In this document: positions 44,115-53,786 of the stretch, in pieces
Layout of the letters: each line of letters opens with the position of its first letter
How positions within the stretch are numbered: position 1 is the first letter of the stretch
DNA from: Paeniglutamicibacter psychrophenolicus
GTDB lineage: Bacteria; Actinomycetota; Actinomycetes; Actinomycetales; Micrococcaceae
Direction of reading: 5' to 3'
DNA length: 64,000 nucleotides
Assembly (NCBI RefSeq): GCF_017876575.1
Contig: NZ_JAGIOE010000001.1
Location: forward strand, 1,860,001 to 1,924,000
Position numbers and translations under genes: made by a program
Notes under the pieces: generated by a model
Database searches by the model: none
What the model was told of the DNA's origin: nothing
What the model saw: the letters and a program-made list of their open reading frames with translations, nothing else

Positions 44115-44954
44115 ATGGTCGAGTCAGGCACGGGCGCCAAGGCCCCGATCCCGGTGGCGCTTTCCAGCGCATCGGTCTACCCGCTGAATGTCCACGACGC
44201 CTTCGCGGTGTCCAACGACCTGGGCTACGACGGCGTCGAGGTGCTGGTCACCGGGAACCAGGTGTCGCAGGACGCGATGGCGCTGAACCGGCTGGCCGAA
44301 CGCTACGAGCAGCCGGTCATGGCCATCCACGCCCCCACGCTGCTGCTGACCCAGCAGGTCTGGGGGACCGCGTGGAACAAGATCGAATCCGCCGCCGCGA
44401 TGGCCGTGCAGGTCGGCTGCGACGTCGTGGTGGCCCACCCGCCGTTCCGCTGGCAGGGCACCTACGCCACCGAGTTCGCCACCGGCATCCGCCGCATCAT
44501 GGAGGAGTACGGGGTGAAGATCGCGGTGGAAAACATGTACCCGTGGCGGGCCCGGGGCCGCGAGGCCAAGATGTACCTGCCGCACTGGAACCCGGTCCCC
44601 GAACCCTACGAGTTCGTCACCTGGGACTTCTCGCACTCGGCGATCGCCGACATGGACTCGGCGGTGGCCTTCCGCGACCTGGGCCGGCGGCTGACCCACG
44701 TGCACCTGTGCGACGGGCTGAACAACGGCAAGGACGAGCACCTGGTGCCCGGCCGCGGCACCCAGCCGGTCATCGAGGCCATCGAGTACCTGCGCGACTC
44801 GGACTGGGACGGGGTGGTGGCCGTGGAGGTCTCCACGCGCAAGGCCAAGGGCGCCGGGGAGCGCGAGGCCTGGCTGGGCGAGACCCTCGAGTTCGCCCGG
44901 AGGCACCTGGCCCCGGCCAACGAGGGCGCCGCCTCGGGAACCCACTCGAACTAG
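44115..44954 (+). CDS. Sugar phosphate isomerase/epimerase family (TIM barrel)
   Basis: A 279-residue AP-endonuclease-2-like TIM-barrel protein. Metal-ligand-containing strands include IAVENMYPWRARG, YEFVTWDFSHSAIADMDS, THVHLCDG and GVVAVEVSTRKAKGAG. Such proteins isomerise or epimerise sugars, but this actinobacterial subgroup has no known substrate. It begins 24 nt after ppx and is followed by proC, suggesting one transcript. Confidence 0.87.
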   Translation: MVESGTGAKAPIPVALSSASVYPLNVHDAFAVSNDLGYDGVEVLVTGNQVSQDAMALNRLAERYEQPVMAIHAPTLLLTQQVWGTAWNKIESAAAMAVQVGCDVVVAHPPFRWQGTYATEFATGIRRIMEEYGVKIAVENMYPWRARGREAKMYLPHWNPVPEPYEFVTWDFSHSAIADMDSAVAFRDLGRRLTHVHLCDGLNNGKDEHLVPGRGTQPVIEAIEYLRDSDWDGVVAVEVSTRKAKGAGEREAWLGETLEFARRHLAPANEGAASGTHSN

Positions 44955-45010
44955 GCGCCGCACGCCGGCAAACCGGCCGGGCCGGGCGCCGGACGTGGAA
45001 CAATGGGCAG

Positions 45011-45871
45011 ATGACTTCCGTGCTTTCGACTTCCGCCCTGGCCGCCAACAGACTTGCCTTCCTGGGCACCGGATCCATGAACGGGGCGGTGCTGCGCGGC
45101 ATCATCGCCACCGGCTACAGCCCGGCGGCGATCGTCGCGACGTTGCGCAGCAATGCCAAGGCCCACGACCTGCGCGCCGAGACCGGGGTCACGGTCCTGG
45201 TCGGGGAACACGACCCGGAAGCCAACCGCAACGCCGCCAGGGGAGCCGACATCGTCTTCCTGGGTGTCAAGCCCGTGGGCATCGCCGCCCTGTGCGACGA
45301 GATCAGGGACGTGCTCAAGCCCACCGCCGTGGTCGTCTCGGTGGCCGCCGCCATCACGATCGAGATGATCGCCGCCCACCTGGCCCCTGGCCAGCCCGTG
45401 GTCCGCTCCATGCCCAACACCCCGCTGAAGGTGGGCGCCGGCGCCGTGGGCCTCAGCGCCGGGGAGACAGTCACGGAAGCCGCACTGGCCGCGGTCGCCA
45501 ACCTGTTTGCCGGCTCCGGGGTGGTGCACGTGGTGCCCGAGTCCCAGCAGGACGCCGTCTCGGCAGTCAGCGGTTCCGGGCCGGCCTACGTGTTCTACCT
45601 GGTCGAGGCCATGGCCGCGGCCGGGGTCGAGCTGGGCCTGGATGCGGCGCTGGCCACCGACCTGGCCCGCGCCACCGTTGCCGGGGCCGGGAAAATGCTC
45701 TCCGATGCGCAGGCCGATCCCTCCGCCCTGCGCCAGGGCGTGACCAGCCCCAACGGCACCACCGAGCAGGCCATTGCCACCTTCGACAAGGAGGGCCTGC
45801 CGGGAATCATTGCCCGCGGGGCCGCCGCCGCTGCGGCCCGCGCCGCGGCCATCACCCGGGAACTGGCCTAG
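45011..45871 (+). CDS. proC: Pyrroline-5-carboxylate reductase
   Basis: A 286-residue NADPH-dependent reductase for the last step of proline synthesis. The Rossmann LAFLGTGSMNGAVLRGI is at the N-terminus, and the family signature near the C-terminus covers SGSGPAYVFYLVEAM and GVTSPNGTTEQAI. The ATG at 45011 is chosen over a long frame overlapping the isomerase gene. A hairpin terminator follows 9 nt after the stop. Confidence 0.95.
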   Translation: MTSVLSTSALAANRLAFLGTGSMNGAVLRGIIATGYSPAAIVATLRSNAKAHDLRAETGVTVLVGEHDPEANRNAARGADIVFLGVKPVGIAALCDEIRDVLKPTAVVVSVAAAITIEMIAAHLAPGQPVVRSMPNTPLKVGAGAVGLSAGETVTEAALAAVANLFAGSGVVHVVPESQQDAVSAVSGSGPAYVFYLVEAMAAAGVELGLDAALATDLARATVAGAGKMLSDAQADPSALRQGVTSPNGTTEQAIATFDKEGLPGIIARGAAAAAARAAAITRELA

Positions 45872-45879
45872 GACAAACA

Positions 45880-45925
45880 AAAGTTCCCCCTGCCTGCGTG
45901 TTCACGCAGCGGCAAGGGGAACTTT
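45880..45925. terminator. Bidirectional terminator between proC and ktrA
   Basis: AAAGTTCCCC (45880-45889) pairs with GGGGAACTTT (45916-45925). Inside, CTGCCTGCGTG pairs imperfectly with CACGCAGCGGCA. T- and A-rich ends on both sides suit both convergent genes. Confidence 0.8.
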
Positions 45926-45976
45926 CCACTTCCCGCCGCGGCCCGGGACCGGGGCGGCACCGGTGCGTCGGTGGCC

Positions 45977-46648
45977 TTAGGGCCGGGCGGCGAAGCGCTC
46001 GAGCAGGTCCACGTGCCCGGAGACGATCAGCACGTCGCGCCGGGTGACCTTGGTGTCGGGCTGGGCGTAGGTGAAGTCCTCGCCCGGGGACTTGACCCCC
46101 ACCACGGTGATCCCGTACTTGGAGCGCACCTGGGACTCGGCCAGCGTGAAGCCCTGGGTTTCCTTCGGCGGGTACATCTTCACGATCGCAAAGCCGTCGT
46201 CGAACTCGATGAAGTCAAGCATCCGCCCGCCCACCAGGTGCGCGGCGCGGACCCCGGCGTCGGCCTCCGGGTAGATCACGTGGTTGGCGCCGATGCGGGT
46301 GAGGATCTTGCCGTGCGATGGCGTGATCGCCTTGACCCACAGGTGCTCGATGCCCAGGTCCACCAGGTTCACGGTGATCAGCACGGAGGACTCGATCGAG
46401 GTGCCCACGCCCACGACGGCGGAGGTGAACTCCTGGGCGCCGAGCTGGCGCAGCGCATCGATGTTGGTCGCGTCGGCCTCCACCACGTGGGTGAGCACCG
46501 AAGCCCACTTCTGCACCAGTTCCTGGTTGCGTTCGATGGCCAGCACCTCGCGTCCCTGCTTGACCAGTTGCTCGGCCACGGAGGCGCCGAAGCGGCCCAG
46601 CCCGATGACCAGCACCGGGGCGTTGTGGTCCGTGTTCTTCTCAGCCAA
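45977..46648 (-). CDS. ktrA: KtrA/TrkA potassium uptake regulator (RCK protein)
   Basis: A 223-residue RCK protein. The NAD(H)/ATP-binding VLVIGLGRFGASVAEQL heads a Rossmann domain with ERNQEL; the C-terminal half (about 140-220) is a TrkA-C ligand-binding domain. It gates the KtrB channel from the cytoplasmic side. The TTG start at 46648 overlaps the end of ktrB by 8 nt, so expression is coupled. Confidence 0.93.
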   Translation of the reverse strand: MAEKNTDHNAPVLVIGLGRFGASVAEQLVKQGREVLAIERNQELVQKWASVLTHVVEADATNIDALRQLGAQEFTSAVVGVGTSIESSVLITVNLVDLGIEHLWVKAITPSHGKILTRIGANHVIYPEADAGVRAAHLVGGRMLDFIEFDDGFAIVKMYPPKETQGFTLAESQVRSKYGITVVGVKSPGEDFTYAQPDTKVTRRDVLIVSGHVDLLERFAARP

Positions 46649-48080
46649 TGATGGGCCTCTCTTCGGGGAAGTGGTAGAGCTGGTTGCGTTGGCGCAGGGT
46701 CAGCGCCGCCGCAAGGGTAATCGTACCGATTCGGCCGGCAAACATCAGCGCGGAGAGCACATACTTGCCCGCCGGCGGCAATTCGGCCGACAGGTTGGTG
46801 CTCAGCCCCACGGTAGCGAAGGCCGAGATCGACTCGAACAGCGCCCGCGAGAGCGAGGTCCCGGAAATCACCAGCAGCGAGGCGGTCGCCAGCATCACCA
46901 GCGTGGCGCCCAGGACGATGACCGAGATGGCCACGCGCATGGTGCCCTCGGGGATGCGCCGGCCGAAGGCGCGCACGTCGGTGTCGCCGCGGGCCTCGGC
47001 GAAGATCGCCAGGAACATCACCGCGATGGTGGTGACCTTGATGCCGCCGGCCGTGGAGGCCGAGCCGCCGCCGGCGAACATCAGCGCGTTGGACAGCAGC
47101 ATCGTCACCTGGTGCATCTCGCCCTGCTCCACCAGGTTGAACCCGCCCGAGCGGGTCATCACCGAGGCGAATACCGAGTGGATGACCTTGTCGCCGTCGG
47201 ACATGTAGCCGATGGTGTCCGGGTTGGTCCATTCGGCCGCGGCCCACAGCAGCGCCCCGGCCACCAGCAGGATGCCGGTGACCAGCAGGGTCAGCTTGGC
47301 GTGCAGCGACCACTTGCGCGTGTTGAAGCGGTGGGCCAGCAGCACCATCAGCACCGGGAAGCCCAGCGAGCCCAGGAAGACCCCGAGCATCAGCGGGACC
47401 AGGATCCACAGGTCCGTCTCGTAGGGGACCAGCCCGTCGGAGTGCGGCGTGAACCCGGCATTGTTGAAGGAAGAGACGGAGTAGAAGATCCCGTGCCACA
47501 CGGCCTCGCCCACCGGTTCGCCCAGGATCAAAAAGCGCGGGACCAGCATCAGGGCCAGCGCGATCTCGATGGCGACCGAGGTGGTGATCACGATGCGCAG
47601 CAGCGAACCGACCTCGCCCAGGGTGGAGGCGGCGGAGGTGTTCATGGAGTTCTGCGCCATCAGCTTCCCGCGCACGCCCAGCCGCTTGGACACCGCCAGC
47701 GAGAGCACCGAGGCCAGGGTCAGGATCCCCAACCCGCCGACGAACACCGCGATGATCATCACCAGCTGGCCGAAGAACGACCAGTGGGTGGCGGTGGAGA
47801 CGACGGTCAGCCCGGTGACGCAGACCGCGGAGACCGCGGTGAACAGGGCGTCGTAGAAGGGCGTGGGTTCGCCGATCGCCGAGGACACCGGCAGCGCCAG
47901 CAGGGAGGTGAACAGCGAGATCACGATGACGAAGGTGAACAGGGCCAGGCGCGCGGGGGAGCGGACGGTGAAGTCCGAGACCAGCGCCCGCCACTGGCCC
48001 ACGCGCGTGCGCCATCTGGCCGGTGCGCCGGATTCGGCGCCGGCCCGTCGTGCTGGTTCGGAAAAGGGAGGCGTTCCCAT
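46641..48080 (-). CDS. ktrB: KtrB/TrkH potassium transporter
   Basis: A 479-residue membrane protein with four repeated helix-pore-helix units. Pore sequences are CVTGLTVVST, SVSSFNNAGF, MTRSGGFN and SAFATVGLS, each with the conserved Gly of the selectivity filter. The ATG at 48080 is chosen because longer frames extend antisense through acuC. It forms the channel of a KtrAB potassium uptake system, driven by membrane potential and sodium. The Ktr genes diverge from acuC, with 189 bp between them. Confidence 0.93.
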   Translation of the reverse strand: MGTPPFSEPARRAGAESGAPARWRTRVGQWRALVSDFTVRSPARLALFTFVIVISLFTSLLALPVSSAIGEPTPFYDALFTAVSAVCVTGLTVVSTATHWSFFGQLVMIIAVFVGGLGILTLASVLSLAVSKRLGVRGKLMAQNSMNTSAASTLGEVGSLLRIVITTSVAIEIALALMLVPRFLILGEPVGEAVWHGIFYSVSSFNNAGFTPHSDGLVPYETDLWILVPLMLGVFLGSLGFPVLMVLLAHRFNTRKWSLHAKLTLLVTGILLVAGALLWAAAEWTNPDTIGYMSDGDKVIHSVFASVMTRSGGFNLVEQGEMHQVTMLLSNALMFAGGGSASTAGGIKVTTIAVMFLAIFAEARGDTDVRAFGRRIPEGTMRVAISVIVLGATLVMLATASLLVISGTSLSRALFESISAFATVGLSTNLSAELPPAGKYVLSALMFAGRIGTITLAAALTLRQRNQLYHFPEERPIIG

Positions 48081-48269
48081 GTGTATAGCTCGGCTCCAAG
48101 ACTTGGACATCTTCGGTGCGGAAGCCCTGCCCCGCAAGCTCCCACAATAAACCATGCCGCCACGGGTTCCGCCGGGGAACGGCGCGACGCGCGGCCCCGG
48201 GGTGGGAAGGGCGGTGCGCCGCGGGTGTCTTGACGCACACCGAGCTCGCCGATCGCGTAGCCTGAGTGT

Positions 48270-49472
48270 GTGTTTGCCGTAAATGCGCCCGTGCCCCCGA
48301 CCCAGGTGATCTGGAGCGAGCAGATGATGGCCTACCGCTTCAGCGAGACCCATCCGATGCACCCGATCCGGCTCGAACTCACCGCCCGACTCTGTGCGGA
48401 CCTGGGCCTCTTCGCCCGTGCCAACCTCACGCTGGTCCAGCCCGGGATCGCCACCGACGAGCAGCTGGCCGCGGTGCACGATGCCGACTACATCGCAGCC
48501 GTCCACCGGGTCAGCGCCCATCCGGAGGTGCCCGACGAGGCCCGCGGGCTGGGCACCGAGGACAACCCCGCCTACGCCGGGATCCACGAGGCCAGCGCCC
48601 GGCTGGCCGGCGGATCGCTGGCAGCGGCCGAGGCGATCCTTGGACAGAAGGCCCTGCACGTGGTGAACTTCGGCGGCGGCATGCACCACGCCGCCGCGGG
48701 CAAGGCCAGCGGCTTCTGCATCTACAACGACGCCGCCCTGGCCATCCAGCGGTTGCTCGACGGCGGGGTGAAAAAGGTCCTGTACATCGACGTGGACGCG
48801 CACCACGGGGACGGGACCCAATCCATTTTCTGGAACGACCCGCGGGTCATGACCATATCGATCCACGAATCCGGGATGTCGCTGTTCCCCGGCACCGGGT
48901 ACGCCAACGAGATCGGCGGGCCCGACGCGCAGGGAACCGCGGTGAACGTGGCCGTTCCCGCGCGCACCACCGATGCCGCCTGGCTGCGCGCCTTCCACGC
49001 GGTCGTCCCGCAGCTGGCTGCCGCCTTCGCCCCGGAGGTCATCGTCTCGCAGCACGGCTGCGACGGGCACCGCGACGACGACCTGTCCAACCTGCGCCTG
49101 ACCATCGATGCCCAGCGGCAAAACGCGCTGGACATCGCCGAGCTGGCGGCCCGGCACTGCGAGGGCCGCTGGATCGCCACCGGCGGAGGGGGCTACAACA
49201 CCGCCTCGGTGGTTCCGCGGGCCTGGAGCCACCTGGTGGCCATCGCCTCGGGCAAGCCGGTGCCGCTGGCCACGCCCGTGCCGCGCCAATGGCGCGACTA
49301 CGTGCTCGAACGCTACGGGGTCCGCACCCCCGAATCCATGGGTGACAACGCCGAACTGTGGTGGCGTTCCTGGGAGGTCGGCTACGACCCGGCGGACCCG
49401 GTGGACCGCACCATCATGGCCACCCGCAAGGAGATCTTCCCGCTTTTCGGGCTGGACCCCTGGTTCGATTAG
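48270..49472 (+). CDS. acuC: AcuC-type histone deacetylase-like protein
   Basis: A 400-residue arginase/deacetylase-fold protein. Metal- and substrate-binding motifs are VVNFGGGMHHAA, YIDVDAHHGDGTQ and STVSQHGCDGHR-like VIVSQHGCDGHRDD, with a C-terminal GGGGYN. AcuC removes acetyl groups from proteins, including acetyl-CoA synthetase in Bacillus, where it reactivates Acs. Here acs is 36 kb away. The GTG start lies 6 nt after TAGCCT, consistent with a leaderless mRNA. Overlapping GTGTGTG triplets leave the exact start uncertain by a codon or two. Confidence 0.92.
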   Translation: MFAVNAPVPPTQVIWSEQMMAYRFSETHPMHPIRLELTARLCADLGLFARANLTLVQPGIATDEQLAAVHDADYIAAVHRVSAHPEVPDEARGLGTEDNPAYAGIHEASARLAGGSLAAAEAILGQKALHVVNFGGGMHHAAAGKASGFCIYNDAALAIQRLLDGGVKKVLYIDVDAHHGDGTQSIFWNDPRVMTISIHESGMSLFPGTGYANEIGGPDAQGTAVNVAVPARTTDAAWLRAFHAVVPQLAAAFAPEVIVSQHGCDGHRDDDLSNLRLTIDAQRQNALDIAELAARHCEGRWIATGGGGYNTASVVPRAWSHLVAIASGKPVPLATPVPRQWRDYVLERYGVRTPESMGDNAELWWRSWEVGYDPADPVDRTIMATRKEIFPLFGLDPWFD

Positions 49473-49518
49473 GGCAGCCCAAGATGCCAACGCACGTATA
49501 TGCAGATAGGGTTATGCG

Positions 49519-49971
49519 GTGGCTCATGATGATATTTTCTCCGCGCTGGCAGACCCCACCCGGCGCCGGTTGCTCGAGGCCCTGCGCGAGGATTCGTGCT
49601 CGGTCGGTTCCCTGGTCGAGGCGTTGGGTGTTTCCCAGCCGACCGTATCCAAGCACCTGAAGGTGTTGCGCGAGGCCGGGCTGGTCTCGATGCGCGCCGA
49701 CGGGCAGCGCCGCTACTACGCCCTGGAACCTGCGACGTTCCTTGAACTGGAGACCTGGCTGCACCGATACCTGCCTCCGGCCCCGGCCTTGTCCCTGGTT
49801 CCGGAGCATTACCCGGAGCAGGGTGCCGGATCGCACGAGGTCGCCAGCCAGGCGACGGTGGCGGCCGCACAGCTGGGGCGCACCGTCGGTCGCGGCCTGG
49901 AACAGGTCACCGGCCGCGCCCAGGATTTCCTCGAGCGGTTCCCCAAGCCGAAGTTCGGCAGAAAGCGCTAG
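49519..49971 (+). CDS. ArsR family regulator
   Basis: A 150-residue ArsR-type winged helix with IFSALADPTRRRLLEALRE, then GVSQPTVSKHLKVLREAGLV. There is no CXC metal box, so it probably responds to something other than metals. The C-terminal 50 residues are an unusual amphipathic stretch rich in Val, Ala, Arg and Gln. The GTG start has no clear ribosome-binding site. It is 47 bp after acuC and 187 bp before gdhA; target unknown. Confidence 0.87.
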   Translation: MAHDDIFSALADPTRRRLLEALREDSCSVGSLVEALGVSQPTVSKHLKVLREAGLVSMRADGQRRYYALEPATFLELETWLHRYLPPAPALSLVPEHYPEQGAGSHEVASQATVAAAQLGRTVGRGLEQVTGRAQDFLERFPKPKFGRKR

Positions 49972-50155
49972 CCGCACCCCCAATTGCTGCGCGCCATCGT
50001 AGGGCTAGAGGCAAAAACGTTACGCGGGCGTGGTTCCATGATTACGCCCGGGTTGTGCCACCGTGCGCTACCCGTGTCATTCTCTAATGCGGGGCAGCGT
50101 TGCCAGTCATGGCGGTCGCGTGCCCTCGTGCCTGCCCCAAGTGATGAGGAGATAA

Positions 50156-51502
<1,347 letters not shown>

Positions 51503-51534
51503 CAAGCTCCGCAGCGGCCGTCGCACGAGGCACC

Positions 51535-51600
51535 AAGGCCGGGACCGGCAAGCACGAACGCCCAGGGGTTCTGCTTGCCGGCCCGGCCTTTTGCGTTTTT
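51535..51600 (+). terminator. Terminator after gdhA
   Basis: AAGGCCGGGACCGGCAAGCA (51535-51554) pairs with TGCTTGCCGGCCCGGCCTT (51572-51590) with one bulge. TTTTGCGTTTTT follows immediately. Strong intrinsic terminator. Confidence 0.9.
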
Positions 51601-51635
51601 GAGACGTAATGTTTCGCCGGGTCCCGGTGCCGGGT

Positions 51636-51665
51636 TTGTGCTTTTCGAGGACCCGGGGGTACATT
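51636..51665 (+). promoter_or_regulatory. Promoter of the aroF leader
   Basis: A -35-like TTGTGC (51636-51641), an 18-nt spacer, and a -10 TACATT (51660-51665). The leader-peptide ATG is 7 nt further on, so transcription would start at about the start codon. This explains the lack of a Shine-Dalgarno sequence before the leader peptide. Confidence 0.6.
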
Positions 51666-51672
51666 TTCAACC

Positions 51673-51732
51673 ATGACTAATCGTTGGTATGCGTATTTTG
51701 TGTCGGCTCTGGAGGGGCCTAAGACGCGATAA
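51673..51732 (+). CDS. Aromatic leader peptide (aroF attenuator)
   Basis: A 19-codon ORF encoding MTNRWYAYFVSALEGPKTR. The block Trp5-Tyr6-Ala7-Tyr8-Phe9 packs codons for all three aromatic amino acids into five positions. It sits 99 nt before the DAHP synthase start and 8 nt after a promoter -10 box. A ribosome short of charged aromatic tRNA would stall at 51685-51699. It is too short for standard gene finders. I read it directly; translation is unproven. Confidence 0.75.
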   Translation: MTNRWYAYFVSALEGPKTR

Positions 51733-51759
51733 TTTCGCATACCCACCTTCAGAGCCGAC

Positions 51760-51790
51760 AAGGGCCGCAAGCTATTGCTTGCCGGCCCTT
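51760..51790 (+). terminator. Attenuator terminator before aroF
   Basis: AAGGGCCGCAAGC (51760-51772), a TATT loop, then GCTTGCCGGCCCTT (51777-51790), pairing fully except one bulged base. CGCTATTT follows, a weak U-tract. It lies between the leader peptide and the gene. An alternative pairing of 51762-51775 with ATAGCGGCCC (51804-51813) would break this stem. Confidence 0.65.
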
Positions 51791-51830
51791 CGCTATTTCC
51801 AAGATAGCGGCCCTGGAGGAATACGGAGAC

Positions 51831-53012
51831 GTGTCAGCGGGGGCCGCATTGAAACCAATGGGCCCCGCCAAGACGCGCAGGGCCGAAACCGAAAGGCCCC
51901 CAACCATGAGCATCGCAGTCGCCACCGAGTCCCAGCAACGCGCAAACACCAATGAACGCGTGCTGGGCATCACCGAACTTCCCACCCCCGCCGAGCTGGT
52001 CGCCGAACTTCCCGTGGGAGATGCCCAGGGATACCGGATCATGCGGGCCCGGCAGGAAGTCCGCGCCGTGCTCTCCGGCCTCGATGAGCGCCTACTGGTC
52101 ATCATTGGCCCCTGCTCGATCCACGACCCGATTTCCGGGCTTGAATACGCCACCAGGCTCGCCGCAGCGGCCAGGGAGCACGAAGGCGAGCTGCTGGTGG
52201 TGATGCGCAGCTACTTCGAAAAGCCGCGGACCACAGTGGGCTGGAAAGGCCTGGTCAACGACCCGCACCTGGATGGCAGCCACGACATGGCCGCTGGGCT
52301 TCGTGCCGCGCGCGAGTTCATGCTCGCGGCCAGCAACCTGGGGCTGCCGCTGGCCACCGAATTCCTGGAACCGCTCAGCGCCCAGTACCTTGCCGACGTG
52401 ATCAGCTGGGGAGCCATCGGCGCCCGAACCACCGAAAGCCAGACCCACCGCCAACTGGTCTCAGGACTATCGATGCCCGTGGGATTCAAGAACGGCACCG
52501 ACGGATCGGTACAGGTCGCGATCGACGCCTGCCAGGCCGCCGGCGCCCCGCAGTCGTTCATGGGAATCAGCGACGAGGGACGCACCGCCATCGTGCAGAC
52601 CGCAGGAAACCAGGACGCACACCTGATCCTGCGTGGTGGCGCGGACGGACCCAACTTCGCCGCGGAACCGGTGGCCAAGGCCTCGGCAGCCATGGAAAGC
52701 GCCGGCATGAACCCGCGGGTGATCGTCGATGCCTCCCACGCGAACTCGGGCAAGTCCCACGTACGCCAGGGCGAGGTCATTGCGGAATTGGCCGCCCGGA
52801 TTGCCGCAGGTGACCAAAAGATTGCAGGAATCATGGCCGAAAGCTTCCTGGTCCCGGGTGCCCAGAAGCATGACCCGGACACCGTGGCGGCGGGCTCCGA
52901 CGTGCTCTCGGGGCTGACCTACGGCCAGTCCGTCACCGATGCTTGCATGGGCTGGGACGCCAGCGCGGAACTGCTCCAGACCTTGGCAGCTGCGGTGCGC
53001 GCAGCACGCTAG
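51831..53012 (+). CDS. aroF: DAHP synthase (3-deoxy-7-phosphoheptulonate synthase), AroF type
   Basis: The first enzyme of the shikimate pathway, type I. Motifs include VIIGPCSIHDP, YFEKPRTTVGWKG, GVxxAR-like GAIGARTTESQTHR and DASHANSGKSHVRQ. The strong GGAGGA at 51815-51820 points to the GTG at 51831, giving 393 residues, but the first 25 residues are unlike the family; the ATG at 51906 would give a usual 368. The DNA between the two starts can form a 13-bp hairpin (51837-51868). Expression is probably attenuated by the leader peptide. It condenses erythrose 4-phosphate with phosphoenolpyruvate and is usually inhibited by aromatic amino acids. Confidence 0.94.
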   Translation: MSAGAALKPMGPAKTRRAETERPPTMSIAVATESQQRANTNERVLGITELPTPAELVAELPVGDAQGYRIMRARQEVRAVLSGLDERLLVIIGPCSIHDPISGLEYATRLAAAAREHEGELLVVMRSYFEKPRTTVGWKGLVNDPHLDGSHDMAAGLRAAREFMLAASNLGLPLATEFLEPLSAQYLADVISWGAIGARTTESQTHRQLVSGLSMPVGFKNGTDGSVQVAIDACQAAGAPQSFMGISDEGRTAIVQTAGNQDAHLILRGGADGPNFAAEPVAKASAAMESAGMNPRVIVDASHANSGKSHVRQGEVIAELAARIAAGDQKIAGIMAESFLVPGAQKHDPDTVAAGSDVLSGLTYGQSVTDACMGWDASAELLQTLAAAVRAAR

Positions 53013-53214
53013 CGGTTGTGCACGCCTGTTTGCCCCGAGCCGGGACTATGGCCTACGCATTGTTGCACGTCGCGCAGTTCACATTGGCCCCGCGAGCCAC
53101 TAAAGTGTGACATAAGAACATAGGGTATCTTGGGGTGTTGGCGTGGGCAAGGAACACTCCCTAGTTTGCGCCAAGGCATGACTGCTATGTGAATATTGTC
53201 AGGAGAATCAGGGA

Positions 53215-53427
53215 ATGGTCGAATCGCAAAACTTTGCCAACGCGCGTTTCATGACGGTGGCCGAGGTTGCCGAGGTGATGCGCGTGTCAAAGATGACCGT
53301 CTACCGCCTCGTTCACGCCGGTGATTTGCCGGCCGTTCGATTCGGTCGTTCCTACCGGGTGCCCGAGAGCGCAGTGCAGGAATACCTGCGAGCGGCCGGG
53401 TTCGGGCGGGACTCCAGCACTGGCTAG
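53215..53427 (+). CDS. bldC: BldC-like MerR-type DNA-binding protein
   Basis: A 70-residue helix-turn-helix protein: FMTVAEVAEVMRVSKMTVYRL, then VRFGRSYRVPESAVQEYL. It closely matches BldC of streptomycetes and the mycobacterial homologue, small MerR-like proteins that bind DNA as head-to-tail oligomers and control development or vegetative growth. A good AGGAGAATC ribosome-binding site precedes the ATG. BldC and bS22 stand together in many actinobacteria. The 200 bp upstream hold a promoter-like TATCTT near 53130. Confidence 0.93.
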   Translation: MVESQNFANARFMTVAEVAEVMRVSKMTVYRLVHAGDLPAVRFGRSYRVPESAVQEYLRAAGFGRDSSTG

Positions 53428-53571
53428 CGCCGACGGTTTTCATGAGTGGTCAGAATCCGCTCTGGAAGCAGGTAATCTGTTAAGGAACGTTTAACGTCCC
53501 GTTGGCTATTCTGGTGCTTTGGTGCCGAAGAAGTAGTAGTCGGCAATCGAATCAGTTTGTGAGGAACCATT

Positions 53572-53670
53572 ATGGGCTCTGTTATTAAGAAGCGCCGCAA
53601 GCGTATGGCCAAGAAGAAGCACCGTAAATTGCTTCGTAAGACCCGTCACCAGCGTCGTAATAAGAAGTAA
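53572..53670 (+). CDS. Ribosomal protein bS22
   Basis: A 32-residue, very basic protein beginning MGSVIKKRRKRMAKKKHRKL, matching bS22, the small-subunit protein first seen in mycobacterial ribosomes and related to mitochondrial AURKAIP1. It is below the size limit of usual gene finders. A GAGGA site lies 6 nt upstream of the ATG. A strong terminator follows 36 nt after the stop. Confidence 0.95.
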   Translation: MGSVIKKRRKRMAKKKHRKLLRKTRHQRRNKK

Positions 53671-53706
53671 ATGCCGGCTCCGGGCTTGCCCGGAATCGAG
53701 CATGTG

Positions 53707-53746
53707 AAAAGGTGCGGTTTCCCTTCAGGGGGAACCGCACCTTTTT
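53707..53746. terminator. Terminator after bS22
   Basis: AAAAGGTGCGGTTTCCC (53707-53723), a TTCA loop, then GGGGGAACCGCACCTTTTT to 53745. Perfect stem with U-tract on both strands; it also serves the convergent HAD gene. Confidence 0.9.
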
Positions 53747-53786
53747 GCATGTCATGGAGTTCGCCGCGGACCCGGCGGACGGGGCC

